DNA of 64,000 nt from Desulfitibacter alkalitolerans DSM 16504 (GCF_000620305.1 NZ_KK211100.1:1073275-1137274); one strand, 5' to 3'; shown: positions 7,366 to 16,117, counted from the stretch's first letter. Notes: a model not told the origin generated them from the sequence alone. Made by a program: numbers and translations.

Positions 7366-7409
7366 TTCTAAAACTCAAATAGAGTTTCGACTTCATCTGA
7401 GTTTTAGAA
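7366..7409. repeat. 12-base perfect inverted repeat after hydA
   Basis: TTCTAAAACTCA (7366-7377) and TGAGTTTTAGAA (7398-7409) form a perfect 12-base stem around a 20-base loop. It lies 24 bases after the hydA stop. It may stabilise the 3' end of the transcript or act as part of a terminator; no U-tract follows. Confidence 0.6.
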
Positions 7410-7433
7410 GCAGTTACCTGGGAACGCACGCTA

Positions 7434-7463
7434 GAAAATAGGAGACTAGGAAATAGGAGTCTT
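7434..7463. repeat. Short purine-rich direct repeats
   Basis: Two near-copies of AAATAGGAGACT/AAATAGGAGTCT stand side by side between the convergent hydrogenase loci. The complement resembles the pyrimidine-rich heptamer runs at 1150-1180 and 33650-33686. Confidence 0.35.
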
Positions 7464-7470
7464 AGTGATA

Positions 7471-7493
7471 GAACCGGCTGATGCAGCCGGTTC
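7471..7493. terminator. Strong hairpin between convergent transcripts
   Basis: GAACCGGCTG (7471-7480) and CAGCCGGTTC (7484-7493) form a perfect 10-pair stem with a three-base loop. It ends on the stop codon of the minus-strand regulator gene and follows the plus-strand hydABC operon. U-tracts are weak on both sides, so it may be a bidirectional terminator or an mRNA end-stabilising hairpin. Confidence 0.55.
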
Positions 7494-9718
7494 TATATAT
7501 CATAGCGCTTCAAGATTTCATGAAGGGTACTTCTGTTTAAACCTAGATTTTTAGCAGCCCTTGCCTGTACCCAACCACTTTCCTCTAAAGCCTTGAGAAT
7601 TATTTCCCTTTGGTACTGCTCCATATGTTCTTTAAGTGAAAAATTCTCTCCTAATATGGGTTTCTGACCTTTAAACCCTTCAGTTAACAGCTCAGGAGGT
7701 AAATCTTCAATTTTTATTTCTGAACCTTCACAGAGAAGCACGGCCCTTTCTATAACATTTTCTAGTTCCCGCACATTTCCCTTCCACTCTGCGTGCAAGA
7801 GCACCTCCATGGCAGCATTATCGATTCTGCTTACAGATTTTCTAAGCTTTTTATTAAATCTATGCAAAAAGGTAACTGCCAATAGTGGTATATCTTCCCT
7901 TCTATCTCTAAGGGGTGGTAGATTAATAGACACCACATTCAGCCTGTAATAAAGGTCAACCCTAAAGCTTCCCTTACTAATTAACTCCAGCAGGTCTTTA
8001 TTGGTAGCAGCTAAGACACGTACGTCTACTTTTTTCGGTCTTGTATCTCCTATTCTTAAAAATTCCCCTTCCTGAAGAACCCTGAGGAGCTTGACCTGTA
8101 GTGTTAAACTAACGTCACCAATTTCATCTAAGAGAATGGTCCCCTTATGAGCTTCCTCAAAAAGACCTTTTTTGTCAGTAACTGCCCCTGTGAAACTACC
8201 CTTAACATGGCCAAAAAGTTCACTTTCCAGAAGTGTTTCGGGTAGCGCTGCACAGTTTATACTAACAAAACTTTCATTAGCTCGTAAGCTTAGTTCATGG
8301 ACTGCTTGTGCAGCAAGTTCTTTACCTGTACCACTTTCACCTACAATCAGGACAGTAGTGTCAGTACGTGCTACCTTTTTTATCATCTGATATACCTGCT
8401 GCATGGGTCTACTGTTTCCAATAAATCTTCCTACACCGCTGGTACTTTCCTGAAGCTGGCTTTTTAAAAGTAGGTTGCTCTTTTCAAGCTTATCAATTAA
8501 ATAAGGCAGGCACATTTCATTCTCTGCTAAGCCTCTGACTACAGCAGCAGCCTTGTTGCGGCAGGTTTCGTATCCGCATGCACCGCAGTTTAATTCATCT
8601 TCTATCTTGTATTTGCCAAGACTGAATAATATCTCTTGGATTTCCTTTTCTGAAGGTTCTTTTACAAACAAACTTTTATCTTTAAAGCTTCTTCCCAGAT
8701 CTATCTGAATTTGCTCTGCTGTTTGTTCATGCTTTTGCGGGTCTTCTTCCTGTTTACGGGCATATTCCTTTAGCAAATGCATTCGAGAGTAGACGTCTCT
8801 TTTTTCACTAAACATTGGTCCGCTAATACATCCATTACAGAATAATATATCTGCAAAATCAAACTGAATGTTTCCCTGGGCTGCATTTCTTAGAAAGTTC
8901 AGGCTGTTTTCCCTCCCCTCAACTGTCAGTATCCTGTTTTCCAAGATATCTGCCTGTAGTGCTGCAGTTTTCAGAAGTCCTCCAGCCAGGGGAAATATTT
9001 TTGCTGCATGAACACTGGGACTATCAAAGGCTTCCTTATCCAAGCTGTCAGGATCAATTCCTTTAAGCTTTAGATATTCATTTAATTCAGGAAAAGTCAG
9101 GACACAATCCACACTGTCTTCCAGGCTTTCATCCTGCCTCTCTGCTTTTTTTGCTGAACAAGGCCCAATGAACACTACCTTAACCTTCCTGTCAGGATAC
9201 ATGTAGCGTAAATAACGCCCCACGGCAATCATGGGTGATACAATGGGAACTAATTTTGGTATTAGCGAGGGAAAATACTTCTCAATTAAGAATATAATGC
9301 TGGGGCAGGCACTGCTTATTAGCCCCTCTTGTTTTTCCTGCTTTAATATATATTCTCTATAAGACTGGGCTACTAATTGAGCGCCAAATGCAACCTCGTA
9401 TACTTTTTCAAAACCTGCCTTTTTTAGAGCTGCAGCAACCTGGCCAGGCTCAATTCCAGCAAATTCTGCGATATAGGAGGGAGCCAAGCATGCAACTTTA
9501 ATTTCATCAGTATCCATAATCTCTTGCAATAACTCCAGGCTGCTTCTTACACATTTTGCCTGTTTTGAACAAACTTCTATGCAATGTCCACAATATATAC
9601 ACAGATCAGGGATAACCATGGCCTGACCCTTTTCCACTTTAATAGCCTTAACTGGACAGTTCCTTATACAAGAAAAACAAATGCTGCATATTCCTTCTAT
9701 GGTTTTTACAACACCCAA
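7493..9718 (-). CDS. Hydrogenase-like H-domain fused to sigma-54 activator
   Basis: This 741-residue fusion has, in order: two [4Fe-4S] ferredoxin motifs (Cys11-21, 40-50); an H-domain homologous to HydA with degenerate motifs SSACPS (Ala137-Cys138), GPCSAKK (Cys187) and FCNGCISGP (Cys294, 297); a four-Cys FeS domain (CGACGYETC at 378-386, Cys403); an AAA+ sigma-54 activator core with Walker A GESGTGKE (460), the sigma-54-contacting loop GSFTGA (507) and LLDEIGD (529); and a Fis-type helix-turn-helix (about 717-735). It lacks a receiver domain, so the iron-sulfur/H-domain half is probably the sensor. The TTG start follows AGAGGTGAT. It lies 169 bases after the second hydA, behind a repeat element. 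The two sigma-54 promoters at 1.4-1.7 kb are its most likely local targets (inference). Confidence 0.88.
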   Translation of the reverse strand: MGVVKTIEGICSICFSCIRNCPVKAIKVEKGQAMVIPDLCIYCGHCIEVCSKQAKCVRSSLELLQEIMDTDEIKVACLAPSYIAEFAGIEPGQVAAALKKAGFEKVYEVAFGAQLVAQSYREYILKQEKQEGLISSACPSIIFLIEKYFPSLIPKLVPIVSPMIAVGRYLRYMYPDRKVKVVFIGPCSAKKAERQDESLEDSVDCVLTFPELNEYLKLKGIDPDSLDKEAFDSPSVHAAKIFPLAGGLLKTAALQADILENRILTVEGRENSLNFLRNAAQGNIQFDFADILFCNGCISGPMFSEKRDVYSRMHLLKEYARKQEEDPQKHEQTAEQIQIDLGRSFKDKSLFVKEPSEKEIQEILFSLGKYKIEDELNCGACGYETCRNKAAAVVRGLAENEMCLPYLIDKLEKSNLLLKSQLQESTSGVGRFIGNSRPMQQVYQMIKKVARTDTTVLIVGESGTGKELAAQAVHELSLRANESFVSINCAALPETLLESELFGHVKGSFTGAVTDKKGLFEEAHKGTILLDEIGDVSLTLQVKLLRVLQEGEFLRIGDTRPKKVDVRVLAATNKDLLELISKGSFRVDLYYRLNVVSINLPPLRDRREDIPLLAVTFLHRFNKKLRKSVSRIDNAAMEVLLHAEWKGNVRELENVIERAVLLCEGSEIKIEDLPPELLTEGFKGQKPILGENFSLKEHMEQYQREIILKALEESGWVQARAAKNLGLNRSTLHEILKRYDI

Positions 9719-9751
9719 CTAAATCACCTCTGACTGTCCTATGTTGATTAA

Positions 9752-9842
9752 ACATACGGGGACACATCCCAATTAATTTTTTATGAGCGAGATATGTCCC
9801 CGGTAAGTTATTGCCGGCTTTGTCAGGAGATATGTCCCCATT
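9752..9842. repeat. Dispersed GGGGACA/TGTCCCC repeat cluster
   Basis: The 169-base gap between hydA and the regulator gene holds GGGGACA followed by two AGATATGTCCCC copies (near 9789-9801 and 9829-9840), arranged so that the first can pair with the later ones. The parts match the hairpin arms of the tandem arrays at 33291-33650 and 46330-46512. It may partly uncouple the regulator gene from the hydrogenase operon. Confidence 0.6.
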
Positions 9843-9887
9843 TTTGCAGTCTGCATTTTATGGGCTAATATGTCCTGCTTCTATATA

Positions 9888-11624
9888 TTATTCTACTTTT
9901 TTGAACTTACCCCTTTTTTCATAATGGGTATGCAGAAGATGATGGGATTTTTCTCCCAGGGGTTCTCCAAGGTATTCCTTGTACAGCTGTTGAACTGCAG
10001 GGTTCTCATGGGATTTCCTCAGTTTCATCATTTTATCAGCTGTATAGATACCTTTTATCCTCTTTTCTCTTATTTCAAGGTTAGTAGGAATAGGCTGGCC
10101 TCCACCACCTATACATCCTCCTGGGCAGGTCATAACTTCAATGAAATGGTAATCAGCAGTACCGTCTTTTATTTTATCCAGGAGTTTCCTTGCATTTGCA
10201 AGGGTATGGGCTACTGCAACCTTCACTTTTGTGCCCTTTAGGTCTACTTCAGCCTCTTTAATGCCCCTCATTCCCCTGACATTATAAAAATCAACGCTGG
10301 GAAGTTCCTCCTTTGTCACCAGCTCGTAGGCAGTTCTTAAGGCCGCTTCCATTACTCCTCCTGTTGCACCGAAAATAACACCGGCACCTGTTGAAATCCC
10401 TAGTGGTGCATCATATTCTTCAGATGGGAGTTTATTGAGCTGTATACCGGCCTGCTTGAACATCCTGGCCAACTCTCTTGTAGTTAGAACGTAGTCCACA
10501 TCTGTGTAGCCACTGTCTGTCATTTCAGGCCTGTCTGCTTCAAACTTTTTGGCTGTGCAGGGCATGATTGAGACTGATACTATATCAGCTGGATCAATCT
10601 TCACTTTTTCAGCATAATAGGTTTTCAGCAGTGCCCCAAACATTTGCTGCGGGGACTTACAGGTTGAAAGATGTTCAGTTAACTCAGGATAGAAATGCTC
10701 AATGAACTTAATCCAGCCGGGGCTGCAGGAGGTTATCATGGGCAGAGTACCATTATTGGTAAGCCTTTCAATCAGCTCACTGCCTTCCTCCATAATTGTT
10801 AAGTCCGCCGTAAAATCTGTATCCATAACCTTATCAAACCCTATAAGTTTCAGGGCGGCAACCATCTGTCCAGTACTCACCGTGCCAGGCTCTAAGCCAA
10901 ATTCCTGACCTATAGAGACCCTTGTAGCAGGGGCTGTCTGTACCACAACATGCTTCCTGGGATCAGACAGGGCCTTCCAAACTTCCTCCGTATTCTCTTT
11001 TTCCACCAATGCACCTGTGGGACATACCAGAACACATTGCCCGCACTGGACACAAACAGAATAGGACAAAGCCTCATTGAACTGTGTACCGATCAGGGTT
11101 TTAAACCCTCTTCCCAGGGGAACAATGGCTTCCACTGACTGAACCTGCTTACAAACACTAACACAGCGGCGGCAGAGAATACACTTTTGAGGATCTCTAA
11201 TAAGGGCAGGTGTTGACATATCCTTGGCACTTAGGTTGCGTTTTCCAACAAAGCGCATATCCCTAACCCCTAAGAGTTCAGCCATTTTCTGCAGCTCACA
11301 GTTTTGGTTGCGGATACACGTGAGACACTCAACATCATGATCAGACAACAACAGTTCCAGGTTAAATTTTCTTGCATTCCTAACTTTTTCAGTATTTGTT
11401 AGGACTTCCATACCCTGAGCAACAGGGACAACGCAGGCTGCTGCCAGGGTCCTTGCTCCAACGACCTCTACCACACAAATCCTGCAGGCTCCGACTTTAT
11501 TTATATCTTTCATGTAACATAAAGTAGGTATATTTACACCGGCGATTTCTGCAGCCTCTAAAATTGTAGCTCCTGGGTGCACTTCAACCAACCGGTTATC
11601 AATTTTTAAACTAACAAGTTCCAT
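9888..11624 (-). CDS. hydA: [FeFe]-hydrogenase catalytic subunit HydA (second copy, TSCSPGW variant)
   Basis: This 578-residue subunit has the same domain order as the first HydA: [2Fe-2S] (Cys36, 47, 50, 64), His-Cys [4Fe-4S] (His96, Cys100, 103, 109), two [4Fe-4S] motifs (Cys148-158, 191-201) and the H-domain. The H-cluster motifs are TSCSPGW (298-304), MPCTAKK (Cys356) and EVMTCPGGCIGGGGQP (Cys500, Cys504). One of the two adjacent cysteines of the usual TSCCPxW is serine (Ser301); all else looks intact, so an active enzyme is likely. It is the last hydrogenase gene of the long minus-strand operon, 33 bases after the HydB-flavoprotein fusion, and begins at an ATG behind AAGGAGGGAG. Confidence 0.94.
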   Translation of the reverse strand: MELVSLKIDNRLVEVHPGATILEAAEIAGVNIPTLCYMKDINKVGACRICVVEVVGARTLAAACVVPVAQGMEVLTNTEKVRNARKFNLELLLSDHDVECLTCIRNQNCELQKMAELLGVRDMRFVGKRNLSAKDMSTPALIRDPQKCILCRRCVSVCKQVQSVEAIVPLGRGFKTLIGTQFNEALSYSVCVQCGQCVLVCPTGALVEKENTEEVWKALSDPRKHVVVQTAPATRVSIGQEFGLEPGTVSTGQMVAALKLIGFDKVMDTDFTADLTIMEEGSELIERLTNNGTLPMITSCSPGWIKFIEHFYPELTEHLSTCKSPQQMFGALLKTYYAEKVKIDPADIVSVSIMPCTAKKFEADRPEMTDSGYTDVDYVLTTRELARMFKQAGIQLNKLPSEEYDAPLGISTGAGVIFGATGGVMEAALRTAYELVTKEELPSVDFYNVRGMRGIKEAEVDLKGTKVKVAVAHTLANARKLLDKIKDGTADYHFIEVMTCPGGCIGGGGQPIPTNLEIREKRIKGIYTADKMMKLRKSHENPAVQQLYKEYLGEPLGEKSHHLLHTHYEKRGKFKKVE

Positions 11625-11657
11625 TCATTCTCCCTCCTTGCTTGAAGATTTCTGTAT

Positions 11658-14600
11658 CTACCTGATATCACAACGCATGCACCTTTGAGCTTCCCTTAAG
11701 GCTTCTTCCTCTGTAAAGCCAAGCTCTACTTCTCCAAAACCTGCAAGTCTCTCCTCTTTTTCCAGACTGCCCATTTTAACGCGCATTCTGACTTCCTCTA
11801 AAATTGGAGCAGACAGTTTGCGTTCAGGAGCAAGGGGAGCGTATACGCCTTTTCCATTCAAATATTTGTCAATGGATATGGCCGCCAGTTTTCCTGCTTT
11901 TATTGCAGCTACAACAGTATTAGGGCCTGTGACACAATCCCCGCCTGAGAAAACGCCCTCTAGTGATGTGGAACAGGTCTTGAGGTCTGAGATTATAGTT
12001 CCATTAGGATTTGTTTCAAGAACAAGCTTCTCATCTCTGTATAAGTCATCCACCTGCTGGCCTATGGCCGGTACAATCATATCCACATCCAAGGTGTAAG
12101 TTGATCCTGGTACCTGCACGGGTTTTCTTCGTCCACTTGGGTCAAAATCTCCTAGTTGAGACTGGACACATTCCAAGCGGCTTACTTTGCCGCCTTTGCC
12201 AATGATTCTAGTAGGACTAGCCAGGTAGCTTATCTTTACTCCTTCCTTAATGGCATCTTCAATTTCCTCGTTCATGGCAGGCATATCTTCTCTAGTTCTT
12301 CTATAAATTACATGAACCTCCTCGGCACCTTTTCTTATGGCTGAACGGGCAACGTCCATTGCAACGTTTCCTCCGCCTATTACTGCTATTTTCTTGCCTT
12401 TCATATCAGGCCCACTGCCGAGGTTTAGGTCTCTTAATAATTCAACTCCTGATACAACTCCCTTGAGGTGCTCGCCAGGAACTCCCATGTTTTGATCCTT
12501 ATGGGCACCCACAGCTAAAAATACCGCAGAGTATGCTTCTTTAAGCTCTGAAAGTTTAATATCCCTTCCGACTGCAACTCCGGTTTTAATTTCTACTCCC
12601 ATGTCTTCAATTACCTTGATTTCTGCCTGTAATATATCTGCCGGAAGACGATAATCAGGTATTCCAACCCTAAGCATTCCACCTGCTACAGGCAGTGCTT
12701 CAAAGATGGTAACCTCGTAGCCTGCCTTCCTCAGGTAATAAGCAGCTGTTAACCCCGCTGGCCCAGAACCAACAATAGCTACCTTCTTGCCATTACTTTC
12801 AGCTGCCTCTGGTACAGGTAAACCTTCTGGCATTAGGGCATCAGTGGCAAAACGCTTCAAGTCCCTTATGGCAATGCTATCGTCAAGCTTACTGCGGTTG
12901 CATCTGCCTTCACATGGGTGATGGCATACCCTGCCGCATATTACAGACAACGGATTGTCATTGCGCATTACTTCATAAGCCTCTCTATACTTTTGTTGAG
13001 CAATGAGGTCAACATATATGGGTATATCAATTCCTGCCGGACAGGTATTCTGGCAGGGGGAATTAAACATTGTAGCACACACAGAAGCCTCACAATATTT
13101 ATCTTTAATATGAGCTTCATATTCATGCCTAAAATATCTTATAGTGCTTATTACTGGATTTGGAGCCGTCTGTCCTAAACCACATAGAGCTGATTCATTT
13201 ATCTCTTTACCCAGCTCTAGGAGTAACTCAATATCTCCTTCTTGACCCTGACCCTTTGTTATACGGTCAAGAATTTCTAACATCCTTGTGGAGCCAATTC
13301 TACAGGGAGTACATTTACCACAGGATTCGTCCTTAACAAAATCTACAAAGAATTTTGCCAGGTCAACCATACAGGTGTCTTCATCCATGATAATTAGGCC
13401 GCCAGATCCCATAATGGTTCCTAAGTTAGTCAAGGATTCATAATCTATGGGCACATTCAAATGTTCAGCAGGAATACATCCACCTGAAGGGCCGCCTGTT
13501 TGGGCAGCTTTGAATCTTTTCCCCTCTGGTATACCGCCGCCTATATCAAAAATAACCTCTCCCAGTTTGGTACCCATGGGCACTTCCACCAGCCCGTTAT
13601 TTTTTATCTTACCAGCCAGGGCAAAAACCTTTGTGCCCTTACTTTTTTCTGTGCCAATCTCTGCAAACCATTCCCATCCGTTTCTTATAATGGTTGCCAC
13701 ATTAGCCAGGGTTTCCACATTATTGATTATGGTTGGTTTACCCCATAAACCAGATGCTGCTGGAAAGGGTGGACGTGTTCTTGGTTCTCCCCTTCGTCCT
13801 TCAATTGAAGCTATGAGGGCAGTTTCCTCACCACAAACAAAGGCTCCAGCACCCAAGCGTATTTCCAGGTCAAAGGAAAAGTCGGTTCCAAAAATGTTAT
13901 TCCCCAGGAGCTTTAGTTCTTTTGCCTGATCAATAGCTATTTTTAATCTTTTTACAGCTATGGGGTACTCTGCTCTTACATATAAATATCCTTTGCTGGC
14001 TCCAATGGCATAGCCTGCAATAGCCATACCTTCCACCACACTATGGGGATCACCCTCCAGAATACTTCTATCCATAAAAGCACCAGGGTCCCCTTCATCA
14101 GCATTACATACCACATATTTTGGAGTGCCTTCTGCTCTGGCAGCAAATTCCCATTTAAGTCCTGTAGGAAAACCACCGCCACCTCTACCTCTTAAGCCTG
14201 ATTTTTTGATTTCTTCCAGCACCTGTGAAGGTTCCATCCTTGTTACAGCCTCTGCTAATCCAAAATATCCGTCCCTGGCAATATATTCTTTAATACTTTC
14301 AGGGTCTATCACACCACAGTTCCTCAAAGCAATTCTCTTTTGTCTCTTGAAAAAGTCTATACTGCCAAAATCAGGCTGCATAACCTGGGCACTTACCTCT
14401 TGGTAAGTAAGTCTCTTCAAGATTCTACCCTTGACAAAATGCTCTTCCACCAGCTCGGGTACATCCTCAGGCTTTACTGTACAATACAAAACAGCCTCAG
14501 GATAGACAATGACATTAGGTCCTAAAGCACAAAGGCCTGAACAACCCGTTTCAACTACCTTAACTTCTCTTCCTAGTCCCCTTTTGTCTAGTTCCTCCTT

Positions 14601-14684
14601 AAATGCTTCCATTATAGATTTGCTGCCGAAGGAATGACATCCTGTTCCTGAACAGACTAAAACGTGAGCACGAAACAATTGCAC
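11658..14684 (-). CDS. hydB: HydB (NuoF-like) fused to GltD/NfnB-like FAD-NAD(P) oxidoreductase
   Basis: This 1008-residue fusion has an N-terminal half that is a full NuoF-type HydB: [2Fe-2S] thioredoxin-like domain (Cys11, 16, 48, 52), FMN/NADH site GRGGGGFPTG (166-175) and a canonical N3-type cluster CGKCTPC plus LCGLG (Cys455, 458, 461, 501). The second half begins with a double-cluster domain (Cys544, 548, 583, 587, 591, 595), followed by an FAD fold (GSGPAGLTAAYYLRKAG, about 639) and an NAD(P) fold (GGGNVAMD, about 767, then VIYRRTREDMPA), and ends with a CMRC motif. This part matches the glutamate synthase small subunit / NfnB family; its arginine-rich loop suggests NADPH. The fusion implies a hydrogenase that can connect H2 to both NAD(H) and NADP(H) and perhaps bifurcate (inference). 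Confidence 0.92.
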   Translation of the reverse strand: MQLFRAHVLVCSGTGCHSFGSKSIMEAFKEELDKRGLGREVKVVETGCSGLCALGPNVIVYPEAVLYCTVKPEDVPELVEEHFVKGRILKRLTYQEVSAQVMQPDFGSIDFFKRQKRIALRNCGVIDPESIKEYIARDGYFGLAEAVTRMEPSQVLEEIKKSGLRGRGGGGFPTGLKWEFAARAEGTPKYVVCNADEGDPGAFMDRSILEGDPHSVVEGMAIAGYAIGASKGYLYVRAEYPIAVKRLKIAIDQAKELKLLGNNIFGTDFSFDLEIRLGAGAFVCGEETALIASIEGRRGEPRTRPPFPAASGLWGKPTIINNVETLANVATIIRNGWEWFAEIGTEKSKGTKVFALAGKIKNNGLVEVPMGTKLGEVIFDIGGGIPEGKRFKAAQTGGPSGGCIPAEHLNVPIDYESLTNLGTIMGSGGLIIMDEDTCMVDLAKFFVDFVKDESCGKCTPCRIGSTRMLEILDRITKGQGQEGDIELLLELGKEINESALCGLGQTAPNPVISTIRYFRHEYEAHIKDKYCEASVCATMFNSPCQNTCPAGIDIPIYVDLIAQQKYREAYEVMRNDNPLSVICGRVCHHPCEGRCNRSKLDDSIAIRDLKRFATDALMPEGLPVPEAAESNGKKVAIVGSGPAGLTAAYYLRKAGYEVTIFEALPVAGGMLRVGIPDYRLPADILQAEIKVIEDMGVEIKTGVAVGRDIKLSELKEAYSAVFLAVGAHKDQNMGVPGEHLKGVVSGVELLRDLNLGSGPDMKGKKIAVIGGGNVAMDVARSAIRKGAEEVHVIYRRTREDMPAMNEEIEDAIKEGVKISYLASPTRIIGKGGKVSRLECVQSQLGDFDPSGRRKPVQVPGSTYTLDVDMIVPAIGQQVDDLYRDEKLVLETNPNGTIISDLKTCSTSLEGVFSGGDCVTGPNTVVAAIKAGKLAAISIDKYLNGKGVYAPLAPERKLSAPILEEVRMRVKMGSLEKEERLAGFGEVELGFTEEEALREAQRCMRCDIR

Positions 14685-14711
14685 GAATCTCCCCTCCTTT
14701 ATACCAAGCTC

Positions 14712-15077
14712 CTACTCATGTATAACCCATTGAGTAAGGACAGATTTGTTAATCAAATGCTTATCTACAATTTCCTTAACCATTTCTACATCAACATTGC
14801 CATACATAACCTTCTTTTGTCCGGGAATATGAACTTCAATGAGAGGCTCTTGAATACAAAAACCTATGCACCCCGTCTGGGTTACCACTGCGTCAATATT
14901 TCTTGCAGCAATTTCTTCTATAAATGCATTCATTACTTCTCTAGCTCCTGAAGCTATACCACATGTACCTAATCCTACGATAATCCTGACTTTCTCGCCC
15001 TCTTCCCTTAACCTGATTTCCTCCATTGCTTCCTTTCTAATCTTTTCTAAATCCTGAATTGTCTTCAACTTACTCAT
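14712..15077 (-). CDS. [2Fe-2S] thioredoxin-like ferredoxin domain protein of the hydrogenase operon
   Basis: This 121-residue protein with the NuoE/NuoF-type thioredoxin-like ferredoxin fold is often found beside HydABC genes and is sometimes called HydD. The visible cysteines are Cys39 (GTCGIASGA), Cys70 and Cys74 (TGCIGFC). The first cysteine of the usual CxxxxC pair is glycine, so only three of four ligands are clear. The ATG at 15077 overlaps the stop of the HATPase gene (GGAGGTGATGAGTAA), so translation is probably coupled. The frame stays open to a TTG at 15113, but that start has no ribosome site. It probably assists electron transfer in the second hydrogenase. Confidence 0.8.
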   Translation of the reverse strand: MSKLKTIQDLEKIRKEAMEEIRLREEGEKVRIIVGLGTCGIASGAREVMNAFIEEIAARNIDAVVTQTGCIGFCIQEPLIEVHIPGQKKVMYGNVDVEMVKEIVDKHLINKSVLTQWVIHE

Positions 15078-15624
15078 CACCTCCATCATATAGCTTAGAT
15101 AAACCCTGCCCAATTGTTTCCCTAATCCATTGAAGAACTTTTGGATGGTTTACTGGCACGGGTGATACAATTTTTTCTATCTGCTTACTATCAAAAGTAA
15201 ATAGACACCCATTAAACTCATGGGTATATATAACCCTAATACTAGAAGCAGAACATAGAAAAGCCGTAATGGTTCCTGCCACATCCCCTAATGGGGGTCT
15301 ATCCCAATGGCTTCTTTGAAATGTGGCTTTTACTATTAGGCCCTGTGAGTGGGCTGGGGTTAACTCCACTTTGCCATTACAGGCCTCAGCTGCAGCCTGT
15401 AAAAGGGCTAAACCTAACCCTACTTTCCTGGTTTTGCGCCCTGTTTTAAAGGGATCTAGAGCCTGTATCATAAGCTTTTCGTCCATTCCCCTGCCATTGT
15501 CCGCTGCAGTAATGATTATGATATCTTTCTGGCTATCCTCAATAATGTTAAGCTCAATTACAGTAGCACCGGCTTCCCAGGAATTCATTAAAAGATCAAG
15601 AATGTGTTGGGCTAGTTCTTCCAT
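15070..15624 (-). CDS. HATPase-fold ATP-binding protein of the hydrogenase operon
   Basis: This 184-residue protein has a GHKL ATPase fold: N-box HILDLLMNSWEAGAT (about 8-21), G1 box DNGRGMD (42-48) and G2 box KVGLGLALLQ (67-76). It lacks the dimerisation/histidine domain of a sensor kinase, so it may be a stand-alone kinase or anti-sigma-like partner. Such genes recur between the NuoE- and NuoF-like genes of clostridial hydrogenases. It starts one base after the HydC stop and overlaps the next gene, so all are co-translated. The substrate is unknown. Confidence 0.8.
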   Translation of the reverse strand: MEELAQHILDLLMNSWEAGATVIELNIIEDSQKDIIIITAADNGRGMDEKLMIQALDPFKTGRKTRKVGLGLALLQAAAEACNGKVELTPAHSQGLIVKATFQRSHWDRPPLGDVAGTITAFLCSASSIRVIYTHEFNGCLFTFDSKQIEKIVSPVPVNHPKVLQWIRETIGQGLSKLYDGGDE

Positions 15625-15625
15625 C

Positions 15626-16117
15626 TTATTCCTTGCAGCACTTTTTAACTGACTGTAATGCCTTGTCTGGTTTTAAAAGACCGTGGGCCTCATTGTTAAT
15701 AGTCATAACAGGCCCTAAACCACAGGCACCCAGGCACCTTACACTTTCCAAAGAATACATGCCGTCATCTGTGGTATCTCCAGCCTCAACTCCCATATGC
15801 TTCTCCAGGGCTGTCAAGATTTCAGGTGCTCCCTTTACATAGCAGGCTGTTCCCATACATAAACACACCTTGTATTTTCCCTTTGGCTTGAAGGAAAAAT
15901 GGGAATAAAAGGATGAAACGCTATAGACCTCTGACTGTGCAACTCCAAGCCCTTCAGCTATTTTTATCTGTACATCCCTTGGCAAGAAGCCTACAATTTC
16001 TTGTATTCGATGTAAGACTTCAATCAGCGCTGAAGGCTGTCCCCTGAACTCTTCAATAATCTCATCAATTTGGGGGTTCAAAGTTTCCCAATCAATTTCA
16101 GGTAAAGCTGATGACAT
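15626..16117 (-). CDS. hydC: [FeFe]-hydrogenase subunit HydC (NuoE-like), second copy
   Basis: This 163-residue protein has a helical N-terminus (ALIEVLHRIQEIVGFLPRDVQ) and a [2Fe-2S] domain with Cys87, Cys92, Cys128 and Cys132. It carries electrons between the flavin subunit and HydA. The ATG follows AAGGAGGTAAATTT. It resembles the 3263-3793 gene over its whole length but differs in many positions, so the two loci are diverged paralogues rather than a recent duplication. Downstream come the HATPase, [2Fe-2S] protein, HydB fusion and HydA. Confidence 0.92.
   Translation of the reverse strand: MSSALPEIDWETLNPQIDEIIEEFRGQPSALIEVLHRIQEIVGFLPRDVQIKIAEGLGVAQSEVYSVSSFYSHFSFKPKGKYKVCLCMGTACYVKGAPEILTALEKHMGVEAGDTTDDGMYSLESVRCLGACGLGPVMTINNEAHGLLKPDKALQSVKKCCKE

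Noticed and set aside
10870-10895. TGGCACGG string in the second hydA
   Set aside because: No GC at the required ten-base spacing and it is within conserved coding sequence.
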